Shown here: one piece after another, positions 35,812 to 44,308 of the stretch
Position numbering within the stretch: the stretch's first letter is position 1
How the letters are laid out: each line of letters opens with the position of its first letter
Origin: Planctomycetaceae bacterium
Lineage (GTDB): Bacteria; Planctomycetota; Planctomycetia; Planctomycetales; Planctomycetaceae
Direction of reading: 5' to 3'
DNA: 46,465 nucleotides
NCBI GenBank assembly: GCA_021732845.1
Contig: JAKFUF010000088.1
Location: 1 to 46,465 of the forward strand
The notes under the pieces: model-generated
What the model was told of the DNA's origin: nothing
The model's database searches: none
What the model saw: only the letters and a program-made list of their open reading frames with translations
Translations under genes and position numbers: made by a program

Positions 35812-37013
35812 GGCGATATTCCTTTGGAGAGCTTTTGCATTGATGCGGCTAATGCCATCAGTAGTCGGAGATCCTTGGGATCGGCGACCACTCCGATTCG
35901 TCCATTGGCGCGGTGATGCGCCGATCGTTCCATGAGCGCAAGCTCCAGTTCGTGGAATTGACGCGCGACTCCGGCGAGCGCAACCAGTTGATTCCGCTGA
36001 AGAAGATCCGGCGTCCTGCTGGCCCGCTCCTGGAGCGGATTCACCAGATCCAGTTCCGTCAGTTGCAGCAGTCGCTCGCGAAGCTTGGCGCAGTGCCGGT
36101 CCTTCCCGTCCGGGTGCATTGTCCGCGTGTCGACCAGCGCATCCAAGTACAGCCGCACTGCGGCTGCGTACGACTCCGCCAGCGTCTCAGTCGAACGGCT
36201 CGGCGGATATGGAGAACGCGATTCGTCCAGCATCTCAAGGACGTTACTGCTGATCTGTGAGGGCCGAAGAAATTTGAGCTGGCTGCGAAGCGCTGGCAGC
36301 TTGTCGAGCGGGGGCTTGGTGACGAACACCTGGCAGTCATCGTGACCCAGTTGGGACAGCAGCGTGTGAAACTCGTGGGTCATCTGCCGTGCTTCAGGCA
36401 GATCCACATTGGTCCATTCGCTGGGAGACCAGTGGCTGATGCAAAGCTTCAGGGGCTGCATGAAGGATTCGCCAAGTCGCAGTTCCCGGCACATCAAGAG
36501 ATATTGAGGCCGCGTGAGCGTGGTGCAGTCCATCGCCGGCAGCGCAAAGACTCCGAGGGACCACAAGACCGCCAGGTCGGCCATGTTGAAAACGACAAAC
36601 GCGCTGTTCTCTGCAGCCATGAGCAGGCCAGCACTGCGGTGGTCCCGCAGCGGAGCTACAAATGACAGCCCCGCTGGTGCGACACTTTGCATCCCGGCCA
36701 CCAAATCGTACGGATCGGATTTGTCTTCCGTGCGCAGCGCCCAAACCAGGGCACCTGGCTCCCGTAGTGACTGGCGGAGCGCCGGCCCCGCAGATTCGAT
36801 CTGGTACACCCCCGCGGCCACCAGTTGCTCCGGCGAAAATTCTGCGGTCAACTCCGCGCAGAGGCTCTGAGGATCGCCGGGAAGCTGAAAGAACGCCGGG
36901 CTGCAGGGAATTCGGCGCCATGGATTGGGGAGCACGAACGGCGTCCCCATCCTCTGAACTGCCGCATAGACCCGCCCGGTGACCGGATTTGCTGGAGAGA
37001 CTGACGTTGCCAT
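35673..37013 (-). CDS. Uncharacterised protein, paralogue of the 33585-35153 product
   Basis: About 446 residues from ATG at 37013 (AAAGGA eight bases upstream). This start matches the paralogue; a frame start at 37130 overlaps the previous stop. Conserved blocks: LPNPWRRIPCSPAFFQLPGD, QLVAAGVYQIE, LREPGALVWALRTEDKSDPYDLVAGMQSVAP, MADLAVLWSLGVFALPAMDC, LKLCISHWSPSEW and LRSQLKFLRPSQISSNVLEMLDE. A helical stretch with LVALAGVARQFHELELALMER follows. The last ~50 residues are low-complexity Pro/Ser/Gly (GLGGSSGAGNN) and overlap the next gene. Soluble, no signal peptide, no recognised catalytic motif. The hydrophobic core and the shared W-x-x-I-P-C-S-P-A-F-F motif are the best handles for a family search. 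Confidence 0.8.
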   Translation of the reverse strand: MATSVSPANPVTGRVYAAVQRMGTPFVLPNPWRRIPCSPAFFQLPGDPQSLCAELTAEFSPEQLVAAGVYQIESAGPALRQSLREPGALVWALRTEDKSDPYDLVAGMQSVAPAGLSFVAPLRDHRSAGLLMAAENSAFVVFNMADLAVLWSLGVFALPAMDCTTLTRPQYLLMCRELRLGESFMQPLKLCISHWSPSEWTNVDLPEARQMTHEFHTLLSQLGHDDCQVFVTKPPLDKLPALRSQLKFLRPSQISSNVLEMLDESRSPYPPSRSTETLAESYAAAVRLYLDALVDTRTMHPDGKDRHCAKLRERLLQLTELDLVNPLQERASRTPDLLQRNQLVALAGVARQFHELELALMERSAHHRANGRIGVVADPKDLRLLMALAASMQKLSKGISPWKIPPQSTPASLATPGSQPSASLPTNAAPWLGRGGLGGSSGAGNN

Positions 37014-37122
37014 GGGGCAGTCCTTTGCTGGGGCAAACTCATCCTGACGATGACCAAGAGACACCCACGACGTCGATCCATCATTTCTTGCGGCACTGGT
37101 CATTCGCCGCAAATCATGTTCC

Positions 37123-37506
37123 TCAATCATCGGCAGGCGAATCGCACGGATCGCCCAGGGCCTTCAGAGGCACCGCGATGACATCGGGAGCCGCTGATTT
37201 GGCGTACGATTCCGATAACTTTAGATAGACCGCGGCCAGCCTTGAGACCTTGACGCAGGATTCGACGCTGAGGGCGGTCTCGTAAGGATCCATGGGCGGG
37301 TCAGGACGGTTGAGGTCCTGAATCAGCCTGCCGGCCAGTATTTGGGAGATGAGCAGGAGGTCTGCCGCGTGCGCTCCAACCACCGCCTCCAGGGGAGCCT
37401 TCTGCAGTTCCCCGTCCAGAAACTCGGACAGGCACTGCCCGCGACGATCAGCCCGCGCGGCGAGTCTGCTTGGTGGATCCAGCCATGAATCCTTCTGGGT
37501 ATCCAT
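37123..37506 (-). CDS. Small helical protein, uncharacterised
   Basis: About 127 residues from ATG at 37506, preceded by an AAAGGGG-type ribosome site. Mostly helical: RGQCLSEFLDGELQKAPLEAVVGAHAADLLLISQILAGRLIQ then YETALSVESCVKVSRLAAVYLKLSESYAK. The end is acidic (LGDPCDSPADD). Its stop overlaps an in-frame start-like ATG of the next frame (ATGATTGA at 37130-37123), although the next real start is probably at 37013. No family recognised. The helical hairpin with conserved-looking Leu/Ala face could be a small interaction partner of the larger proteins in this block. Confidence 0.65.
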   Translation of the reverse strand: MDTQKDSWLDPPSRLAARADRRGQCLSEFLDGELQKAPLEAVVGAHAADLLLISQILAGRLIQDLNRPDPPMDPYETALSVESCVKVSRLAAVYLKLSESYAKSAAPDVIAVPLKALGDPCDSPADD

Positions 37507-37937
37507 ACCGCCCCTTTGCACTTGTGAATGGTGCCAGCTGCGGCACACTCCTTGCGCCGCTCAGCCGAATTCTACGCGGGGGAAGGGCAGTCAAAAAGTA
37601 AAAATCCCATTTTTTTCGATTTTTTGTGGATCAGAATGGAGGTTTCCGGTTGTGAGGCCGGCCGCGACGACTGCTGCAACTCCACCAACAATGCCACCAC
37701 TGTGGGTCTCGTGCAGAATGCGGTCGGCGGGTGGGGTACTGGGAAATTCGTTCCCGTGGAAGGACTGTCGAGGCGCAAATATGCCCATTCATCGTGGTCA
37801 TGGACCGTCACAAGCGCCCGATCGCTAAAGAAAGGCGGCGGCGAAGCCGCCTCACGGCAGCCCCGCTGCCGCTGGAATGGGCATGGAACTACGGTGGACC
37901 CGGTAGTCAGCCGCACTATTGGCTGTGATAAGAGAAA
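37507..37937. other. Gene-poor stretch upstream of the uncharacterised block
   Basis: About 430 bp without a convincing gene. It includes a minus-strand hairpin GGCGGC-TTC-GCCGCC near 37837-37851 followed by CTTTCTTT (about 37825-37832), a weak candidate terminator for the decayed gene upstream. An AT-rich tract lies at 37595-37631 (runs of A and T) that could be a promoter region for the gene at 37506. A hydrophobic minus-strand frame (37591-37788) is not supported by any motif. Confidence 0.45.
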
Positions 37938-38308
37938 TCAGCTGAGAAACTCTCGGAGCCGTCCGTGAAACTCGCGCCGCAGTTGGGCGAACCGCACTGG
38001 CGTCAGCCCATCAGCATCGTGTCGAGGATCGCCAGCTGGTGTTTTGAGAGCGTCCGCCGAAACTCGGCGACATCCACGCGGAGAATGGCGGATTCCGCTG
38101 GCAGCGCGTCATCGTCCGGGAGCTGGCAAAGGTCCATTTCAACGCGATTGAGGTGCCGCCCGTCCCTGCAGTTCGCGTCGAGGCTTCTGACGGATTGGCG
38201 GAACTGGCGTCCAGTCCGCACATGCCTCACGGCAAAGGCTGCCAGTGTGTGCGGTGTGGCGCGAGCGTTGGGCAGGGGACTTCCGTCAGCGCGGTCACAT
38301 CGCCCCAC
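37938..38308 (-). pseudogene. Decayed sigma-like / HTH regulatory gene (planctomycete type)
   Basis: Minus-strand frame 38308-38003 reads LAAFAVRHVRTGRQFRQSVRSLDA...PAESAILRVDVAEFRRTLSKHQLAILDTMLMG then stops. In the -1 frame the sequence continues LTPVRFAQLRREFHGRLREFLS to a stop at 37938. Together they resemble a sigma-70-like HTH family common in planctomycete genomes, whose members, as I recall, carry AAFRIDFxxWLxxLxxRxRxI...ATGExTxxxAxxFGVSPARVSQLRREL at this place. Here the 'E-x-T-x-x-x-A-x-x-F-G' part of the HTH is deleted along with the frame, so the product is probably non-functional. The call relies on my memory of the family; a search would settle it. Confidence 0.45.
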
Positions 38309-38391
38309 AGTTTTTCAAACGGGGTCGCCGGATACACATCCTCCTGCGAGGTGAATCCTGTTCTGTGGAGCGCCGTCAGGCATTCCGGCTG
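38227..38391 (-). pseudogene. Gene fragment (unknown product), frame without start
   Basis: A 54-codon open minus-strand frame, ending at 38227, reads QPECLTALHRTGFTSQEDVYPATPFEKLWGDV. Its composition and the VYPATPFEKLWGD stretch look like real protein, but there is a stop directly upstream and no start codon. It overlaps the sigma-like remnant in another frame. Probably the end of a gene lost by deletion; the identity is unknown. Confidence 0.3.
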
Positions 38392-38491
38392 TCAAAGATA
38401 CCCGCATCTGGCCATCGGCGCGTTGGCGTCACCCGAAGCCGGTCACCACTGCGGGCACCGGCACGCCGTTCGCTTCAAACAGCCCCGCAGT

Positions 38492-38725
38492 CTATCCGCC
38501 GAAAAACGGTTGTGGCTTCGCCACCTGTTCGTCTGCTCGCGCGGCCCGGCGAGCGATTCTGCAGTGTACGTCAGGGCTTCCACACTGAAGGCAGGTCGGA
38601 GTCCTCTGCTTGTGTCGCGTGGTGGTGTCGCACTGCGGACAGTATGCCTCAAAGTCCCGATTGGCCTCGTCCAGGACATTGACCGGTTGGCTGGCCGCGT
38701 TGGCGGCGATTCTTGCTTCAGACAT
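38492..38725 (-). CDS. Small zinc-ribbon protein
   Basis: A 77-residue protein from ATG at 38725, with AGGAG nine bases upstream (CAGGAGTTTTCATTC-ATG), which sets the start rather than the longer open frame. YCPQC-(x13)-CLQC holds two CxxC knuckles of a zinc ribbon, followed by GSPDVHCRIARRAARADEQVAKPQPFFGG. The N-terminal 25 residues are Ala-rich. Such small zinc ribbons often bind nucleic acid or act as adaptors. It is the most upstream member of the uncharacterised minus-strand block, so it may be the first gene of that transcript. No specific family recognised. Confidence 0.72.
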   Translation of the reverse strand: MSEARIAANAASQPVNVLDEANRDFEAYCPQCDTTTRHKQRTPTCLQCGSPDVHCRIARRAARADEQVAKPQPFFGG

Positions 38726-39307
38726 GAATGAAAACTCCTGAAACGGTGGGAAGGGTTGGAATGCAACAATTCGCGCAGACATCTGCGGAAGCGGTGCGTG
38801 CGGGGTGACAGGCATTCCGGCAATGGACTGGGGCTTGCGCCGGACCGAATCCTCGCCGCACCCGATGCCGGAGGGCTCACTGAGAGCTTCCTCGACCAAC
38901 CGCCTATCGGCGGGGTTCGTGCGCGGTGCCAGACGTCGCACTTTGCCCGGGGCTTGATCTGCCACCTGTTCCTACTTCTTTGTCCGCGACTCGAGAGATC
39001 CAATGGACCGGGCAGGATCCCGCATCCCCATCGCATATGCTGGAGTCTTTGCGTCCTCGGTGATGAATGTCCGGGGGCTAGATTTGATCGGCTCACCGCG
39101 CTGATTCCAGCGTCCGCTGCAGTTCGTGGAGACCTGCGAAATCCGCTGGGAATTCCTTCTCCGAAATTTCCGCGACCATTGTGGCGCTATCCCGGGTCTG
39201 TCGCCGTCGATAAACTTGGGGCACACACTACACGAATATCTGGTTGATGAATTACCGCCAAACATCCGGTGGTGACAGAACTTTCACCGAGTCTGAAAGC
39301 CAAGTTC
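38726..39307. other. Divergent intergenic region between the zinc-ribbon gene and the plus-strand hydrolase gene
   Basis: About 580 bp between genes transcribed apart, so it should hold both promoters. Long open frames exist on both strands but none has family features or a ribosome site; I regard them as GC-driven. No terminator or operator was recognised. Confidence 0.5.
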
Positions 39308-40726
39308 ATGAAGCAATCTTTCCTCGCTTTGACCGCCGTGTTGCTGGCTCAAATCACCTCACTTCACGCTGCCGATGATCCCATCGCCATCGGCTCGCGG
39401 CGCGAGCTATTCGTGGATCGATTGCTCGTCGGCGAACTCAAGAACAGTACGTTGAAACTCCACGAACCCCAGCTTGCCGAGCCATTGGTCAAGGACGCAC
39501 GCCCTCATGGGCATTATGCAACTGTGCTGAAGGCCGACGACAAGTTCCGGTTTTACTACCGTGGGGACAAGAATCCGAAAGTGACTTGGAAGACGCACGG
39601 CATCGAGGCGTATCATGACGGCGAGGTGACGCTGTACGCCGAAAGCAAGGACGCGATTCACTGGACGCTCCCCAGGCTTGGTCTGTTCGAGCATCCGTCA
39701 TTCCCGGAGGGCAACATCGTCTTGATGAATGAGTTTCTGGTGAACCACAACTTCACCCCGTTCATCGACACGAAGCCCGGTGTGCCTGCGGACCAGAAGT
39801 ACAAGGCGCTCGGAGGAATCGCGTTCCAACCTCATCAAACATCGACACGCGACAAACGAGGTCCCGGCGGTCTGAAAGCGTTCGTTTCTCCCGATGGCGT
39901 GCATTGGAAGAGATTGCGCGATGAGCCGGTCGTGCCGGAGGAGTGGGGGAAATACTTCGACTCGCAGAACTACGCTTTCTGGAGCGAAAGCGAGCAATGT
40001 TACGTCTGTTACTTCCGCCGCTTCATCAAAGGTTGGCGAGGCATCGCCAGGACAACTTCGCAGGACTTTCTCCAATGGACCGAGCCTGTCGAAATGACGG
40101 CCAACCTTCCCGATGAGCATATCTACACCTCATGCACGCAGCCCTATTTCCGAGCGCCACACATTTACGTCGCCATGCCGACGCGTTTCATGGACAAACG
40201 TGGCGCAGCGACCGACATCCTGTTTATGACGACGCGGGGCGGGGATCGTTACGAGCGTGAGTTTCCCGAGTCTTTCATCCGACCTGGAATCGGGAAGGAC
40301 GGCTGGGCTGACCGCGCGAACTACGCCGCGATCGGCATTCATCAAACGAGCGACACGGAAATGTCGATGTTCATCACCGGTGGCAGACGGTATACCCTCC
40401 GACTCGACGGATTCGTTTCAGTCAACGCACCGCTCTCCGGCGGCGAGTTCACCACGAAGCCGTTGGTTTTCAGCGGCAATCATCTGGAAATCAATTACGC
40501 TACCAGCGCCGCGGGCCAGATGCGCGTCGAATTGCAGGATGCCGACGGCAAACCAGTTCCGGGCTTCGCGTTGGACGATTGCGAGCCGATCTGGGGCGAT
40601 CACATCAGCCGCACCGTGAAATGGAAGGCCGGTGATGATGTCGGAGCGCAGGCAGGCCAGACCATACGCATGCGATTTGAAATGAGCGACGCGGATTTGT
40701 TCGCCATTCGTTTTACCGGGAAATGA
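39308..40726 (+). CDS. Secreted beta-propeller glycoside-hydrolase-like protein
   Basis: About 472 residues from ATG at 39308, chosen because it begins a clear signal peptide (MKQSFLALTAVLLAQITSLHA). The mature protein starts DDPIAIGSRRELFVDRLLVGEL. Repeated W/Y-rich blades (KFRFYYRGDKNPKV, TLYAESKDAIHWTLPRLGLF, LKAFVSPDGVHWKRL, ARTTSQDFLQWTEPVEM) give the appearance of a five-bladed propeller related to GH32/GH43-type families. The 'D-x-x-H-W' repeats are typical of planctomycete and verrucomicrobial family members of uncertain activity. The C-terminus has a beta-sandwich-like end (GQMRVELQDADGKPVPGFALDD). A glycan-cleaving or glycan-binding role is likely but not proved. Followed after 65 bp by a peptidase gene. 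Confidence 0.78.
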   Translation: MKQSFLALTAVLLAQITSLHAADDPIAIGSRRELFVDRLLVGELKNSTLKLHEPQLAEPLVKDARPHGHYATVLKADDKFRFYYRGDKNPKVTWKTHGIEAYHDGEVTLYAESKDAIHWTLPRLGLFEHPSFPEGNIVLMNEFLVNHNFTPFIDTKPGVPADQKYKALGGIAFQPHQTSTRDKRGPGGLKAFVSPDGVHWKRLRDEPVVPEEWGKYFDSQNYAFWSESEQCYVCYFRRFIKGWRGIARTTSQDFLQWTEPVEMTANLPDEHIYTSCTQPYFRAPHIYVAMPTRFMDKRGAATDILFMTTRGGDRYEREFPESFIRPGIGKDGWADRANYAAIGIHQTSDTEMSMFITGGRRYTLRLDGFVSVNAPLSGGEFTTKPLVFSGNHLEINYATSAAGQMRVELQDADGKPVPGFALDDCEPIWGDHISRTVKWKAGDDVGAQAGQTIRMRFEMSDADLFAIRFTGK

Positions 40727-40791
40727 GGCCCATCGTGAAATCCGAAATCACAACCGTTACTGAACAATGTTTTTAGGGAGTCCCCGGCGAA

Positions 40792-42066
40792 ATGAAGAAG
40801 GCCCCTTGGAAGCTGCTGGCGGGATGGCTGCTGTACCTGACTTTGACGCTTTGTTCTGCCGCTGCCGCAGAGCCTCTCGCGGTCGCCTCCCAGTTCGAGG
40901 GGGCATCGGTCAGTGGCGTCGAGGTCGACAACGGGACTCGCACGATCAAATTCATGCCGGGGGGCGATCCCGTGCGAGGCTGGCCTTGCTGGTGGTATTT
41001 CCGGATCGATGGGATCACTCCCGGCGAGACGATCACCCTGCAGCTGCGCGGCTCGACGGCGACCGTGGATAAGCCGAGGTCCCCTCTGCAAAAGCCGCTC
41101 GCGTCATCCTGGGCCATGCCTGCTCAAGCCACTTTTTCGATCGATGGCAAGACGTGGCTGCACACGGGAAAAGGCTCAAAGGATGGCGAGTTGATGATCT
41201 ATACTCTCAGGCCGGAGGCGGCCTCGGTGTTCGTGGCGTGGGGGCCGCCTTACACTCCGAGCGATGCTGCGAAGTTCGTGCGTGCGATGAGCGAAAAGCA
41301 TCCATTCGCCAAGGCAGAGGAACTTTGTCGGTCGCGCGGTGAACGCCCGGTGCCAATGTTGCACGTTCTGGAAGGTAATCGAAAGACAGAGCAGCGGTTC
41401 GGCATTTGGGTCCAGGCTCGGCAGCATGCCTGGGAGAGTGGCTCCAGTTGGGTCGCTCACGGCTTTGTCGAGTGGCTGCTGAGTGATGATGCGGACGCGG
41501 GCTGGCTGCGACAGCACGCGGAGATATTTATCGTCCCGATCATGGACGTGGACAACACGGCGACCGGCAACGGCGGCAAGGACGCAGTACCACAGGATCA
41601 TAATCGCGACTGGTCACCGCAGCCTCACTGGAATGAGATCATCGCCGCCCAACGCAAGGTCGGCGACCTGATTGCCGAGGGGCGGATGGATGTCTTTCTC
41701 GATCTCCACAATCCGTCGCCTGACGATCCAACCTTTTTCTACATCCTGCCGTCTGATCTGCTGAAGGAACCAATGATCGGACTGCGCGATCGATTCATCG
41801 AACTGGCTTATGGACGCATCAGCAAGATCAAGCCACTGATTCCGATGAGCAATCGTCCGAAAGTTACGGGAGCCAATTATCATCCGCTGTGGCAGCAGAT
41901 CAGCGCCAATTGGGTGAGCATGAACGGCAACCCCCATACCGTCAGTTTGTGCTTGGAGACGATTTGGAACGGCCCAAACAGCACCACCGAGGGTTATCGA
42001 GCCGTAGGTGCTAACCTCGCCGCAGCCACACGCGAATATCTTGGCGAACGACGCGAGAAACCATGA
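40792..42066 (+). CDS. Secreted M14-family zinc carboxypeptidase
   Basis: A 424-residue protein with a signal peptide (MKKAPWKLLAGWLLYLTLTLCSAAAA) and an AGGGAG ribosome site upstream. Residues 30-160 form a beta-domain (ASQFEGASVSGVEVDNGTRTIKF...FRIDG) like the N-terminal domain of the cytosolic-carboxypeptidase M14 subgroup. The catalytic domain has the zinc ligands H212 and E215 (ARQHAWE) and H306 (DLHNP), the substrate-binding DHNRDW (269-274) and the catalytic E389 (LCLETIW). It should remove C-terminal residues or amidated groups from peptides in the periplasm or outside. Downstream of, and probably cotranscribed with, the propeller protein. Specificity is not predictable. Confidence 0.87.
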   Translation: MKKAPWKLLAGWLLYLTLTLCSAAAAEPLAVASQFEGASVSGVEVDNGTRTIKFMPGGDPVRGWPCWWYFRIDGITPGETITLQLRGSTATVDKPRSPLQKPLASSWAMPAQATFSIDGKTWLHTGKGSKDGELMIYTLRPEAASVFVAWGPPYTPSDAAKFVRAMSEKHPFAKAEELCRSRGERPVPMLHVLEGNRKTEQRFGIWVQARQHAWESGSSWVAHGFVEWLLSDDADAGWLRQHAEIFIVPIMDVDNTATGNGGKDAVPQDHNRDWSPQPHWNEIIAAQRKVGDLIAEGRMDVFLDLHNPSPDDPTFFYILPSDLLKEPMIGLRDRFIELAYGRISKIKPLIPMSNRPKVTGANYHPLWQQISANWVSMNGNPHTVSLCLETIWNGPNSTTEGYRAVGANLAAATREYLGERREKP

Positions 42067-42309
42067 TCCGACAACACCTGTTCATTCTGGAACTCGAACT
42101 CGTTCTGGTACTACACCCGCGACGACCTGAACCGCTTCATCGACTGCACCGTTCGGTTCCAAGCCAATCGATTGAAGAACTTCTTCCCGACTGATGGCAC
42201 CACGAACACCAGATGGTTTACGTGAAGGCTGATCTGCTGAAAGTCGCCGGGCGGGTGCCGGGCGGCGTGGCTATTTGAGGGACTTACGCAAATCCGCTCG
42301 CAAATCAGC
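42067..42309. other. Intergenic region with a possible gene-tail remnant
   Basis: About 240 bp. On the plus strand a frame reads FWYYTRDDLNRFIDCTVRF and then ANRLKNFFPTDG before a stop at 42222. Another short frame, MVYVKADLLKVAGRVPGG, ends at 42280. Both look like tails of real proteins but have no start, so they may be leftovers of a deleted gene. No identification was possible. Confidence 0.35.
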
Positions 42310-44202
42310 TCACTTCTGATCGAGATGCGATATGTAGGGCGCAGTGGCCCCCTCGCCGCGGCTCACCGTTTTGACTGACCCGTTCCGAGTTTCCCGGATC
42401 AGAGTCGCGAAGGGGTCGCCGTTGTAACACACTTCACTGAAGAACGTAAAAACCGACGAGTTGTCGGTGACAAACATCGGGGCGAGTTTGCCCGCGGTGG
42501 TCGTATAACTGAAGCCGCCGAGCAGTTCGCTCTGTCCACCGTTGCGAGTTTCCAGCAACGTGCCGCCACGTTCGGTTTTATAGCCGAGCACCCAGAACTG
42601 ACCGCCATCGTTGACGACGTGCGTTCCCTCATTTTCTACGTTGAGCTGGCGTGCCCAGACGCGTTGCTTCTTCAGCTTGAGATTGTGGGTTACGAAATCC
42701 TCGAAGAAGAGTTCACCACTTTCAGCCTTGGCCGTGAATGTCAGGTCGCAGTCAGAGACGCTGCGGAACACGACCGTGCGCTGGGTATCGATTTCCAGGC
42801 CACCGTGCACGTAGGCGATGTGTTCGATGGAGACGACCGGCGCAGCCCCTTCGATAATCCGGAAGTCGGGTCTGCTCTTCCCGAAGTAGTCGATCATGCC
42901 TCCCACACCGATTACGCGCCGAACCTGACCGCGAATGACCACCGTCGACTGGAGCGCGTAGGAGCCGGGCAGGAAGACGGTCGTTGCGCCGGAATCGATG
43001 GCCTTCTGGATTGCGACGGACGAATCCGCTTGTCCCGTTGGGTCCGCACCGAAGCTGTCTACGTTGGCCCATGTCTGGGGTTCGTCAACTGGAACTTCCG
43101 GCGGCTCCTTGACGGTGAGTCTTAATGACCCCGGAACTGAGGGAAACGGACTCGTTGTCGGGTGCGAGCAATACTCGTCGATGTTCGGTCCAGCGCTGCC
43201 TGGTTTTTCTTCGCCGGTGATCCGCACGGCTGCAAACCAGTCCGGCGTCGTGACATCGCCCACGGCGCGCCCGAAGCCGGTCGTCTTGATATCACGCAGA
43301 AAGATGCGACCACCGTTGTAATTGATGATCGCGGGCCACCGGTTGGCTTCCCCCCGTCCCGCCAACTGAGCATCAACCAGGCACAGTGTGCCGTAACTGC
43401 GGATCGCGGGAACGGCGTTCTCAGTGCGCAGTCCGCGAATGCTGATCGCCTGCCCCTCGTTGTCGAAGCCGAACTGGGCTTGCCCGCGTAGAGTGATGTG
43501 TTCGAAAGTCTGTCCGTTCACAGCACGGGACGTACTGATACCGCGCTGAAACCCGGTCACTTCGCAGTTCCGCACGAGCAGCGGACCGTTCATATCCTGA
43601 TGACCGAGATCGAGGCCGACGAGTCCGCTCCCTTCGCCCGCGACGAAGCGACAGTTCCGTACCGCGCCGGAATTGTTCGAGTAGAACTGCAGACCGATCG
43701 CGCCGGGATTCTTGTTTCCAACATCGAATGTGATGTCCTGGACGTAGTTGTGAAACCAGTCTGCCGAGCCGAAGCCACCACACCACATGATGCTCGCAGG
43801 CAGCTTCGGATCGGTGAAGGCTCCGTCTTTCAGGCGAATCACCGTCTTCGCGGCGTTCTGTCCCTGCAGGAAGTTCTTTCCCCAGGCGTCCTTGCCGGCC
43901 GAGTTCTTTTTCGACCAGCTGAGCGTCCTGGAAACCAGGTATGTCCCGTTTGGGAAGTAGAGCAGTTTGTGCTGCCCCATCACGTCGAACAGTGCCCTCT
44001 GGATGGCGTCGGTGTCGTCTGTGATTCCGTCGCCCTTGGCCAAATACGGGGCCTGTGTGACGTCGACGACCGCGTGACTCGCTGGGTAGGCGACGTTCGC
44101 GTTCTCATTGAGCCTGGCGCCAATGACGGGGCCGTCGGCTGCGAATGCGGTGGTCCATGCAAGACTCACCATGCCGAGAGCCAGTAAATAGGAGGGCCGC
44201 AT
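42310..44202 (-). CDS. Secreted pectate-lyase-like right-handed beta-helix protein
   Basis: A 630-residue protein with a signal peptide (MRPSYLLALGMVSLAWTTAFA), starting at ATG 44202 behind an AGGA site. Two pectate-lyase-3/GH28-type N-cap motifs mark two parallel beta-helix domains: GDGITDDTDAIQRALFDV near residue 57, then LLYFPNGTYLVSRTLSW, and GADPTGQADSSVAIQKAI near residue 385, then FLPGSYALQSTVVI. The helical coils show many short hydrophobic/Gly/Asn repeats. I see no clear catalytic Asp trio, so it could be a lyase/hydrolase or a non-catalytic glycan-binding protein. It stands alone, opposite the hydrolase pair, and downstream of the sigma factor gene by 107 bp including a hairpin. Confidence 0.85.
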   Translation of the reverse strand: MRPSYLLALGMVSLAWTTAFAADGPVIGARLNENANVAYPASHAVVDVTQAPYLAKGDGITDDTDAIQRALFDVMGQHKLLYFPNGTYLVSRTLSWSKKNSAGKDAWGKNFLQGQNAAKTVIRLKDGAFTDPKLPASIMWCGGFGSADWFHNYVQDITFDVGNKNPGAIGLQFYSNNSGAVRNCRFVAGEGSGLVGLDLGHQDMNGPLLVRNCEVTGFQRGISTSRAVNGQTFEHITLRGQAQFGFDNEGQAISIRGLRTENAVPAIRSYGTLCLVDAQLAGRGEANRWPAIINYNGGRIFLRDIKTTGFGRAVGDVTTPDWFAAVRITGEEKPGSAGPNIDEYCSHPTTSPFPSVPGSLRLTVKEPPEVPVDEPQTWANVDSFGADPTGQADSSVAIQKAIDSGATTVFLPGSYALQSTVVIRGQVRRVIGVGGMIDYFGKSRPDFRIIEGAAPVVSIEHIAYVHGGLEIDTQRTVVFRSVSDCDLTFTAKAESGELFFEDFVTHNLKLKKQRVWARQLNVENEGTHVVNDGGQFWVLGYKTERGGTLLETRNGGQSELLGGFSYTTTAGKLAPMFVTDNSSVFTFFSEVCYNGDPFATLIRETRNGSVKTVSRGEGATAPYISHLDQK

Positions 44203-44253
44203 AAGACGATCCTGTGACAGGTTGGAAAACAGACTTCAAGAGTGATCAACACA

Positions 44254-44290
44254 GAAGGCACTGGCAGGAGAGACTTTCGCCAGTGCCTTC
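44254..44290. terminator. Strong 12-bp hairpin after the sigma factor gene
   Basis: Perfect 12-bp inverted repeat GAAGGCACTGGC (44254-44265) and GCCAGTGCCTTC (44279-44290) with a 13-base loop, lying 19 bp after the stop of the ECF sigma gene in its direction. There is no T run on either strand, so it is a stem-loop barrier or a weak terminator rather than a classic intrinsic one. Confidence 0.6.
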
Positions 44291-44308
44291 GAACTCTTGG
44301 AATGAACA

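Noticed and set aside
37591-37916. HDEWAYL-containing frame similar to the DDEWAFL start of IS5 transposases
   Set aside because: Only a few residues match and the following sequence has no transposase character; likely chance.
38443-39096. A 217-codon minus-strand frame across the zinc-ribbon gene
   Set aside because: Arg/Ser/Pro-rich without motifs; the overlapping 77-residue frame has a good ribosome site and zinc-ribbon cysteines.
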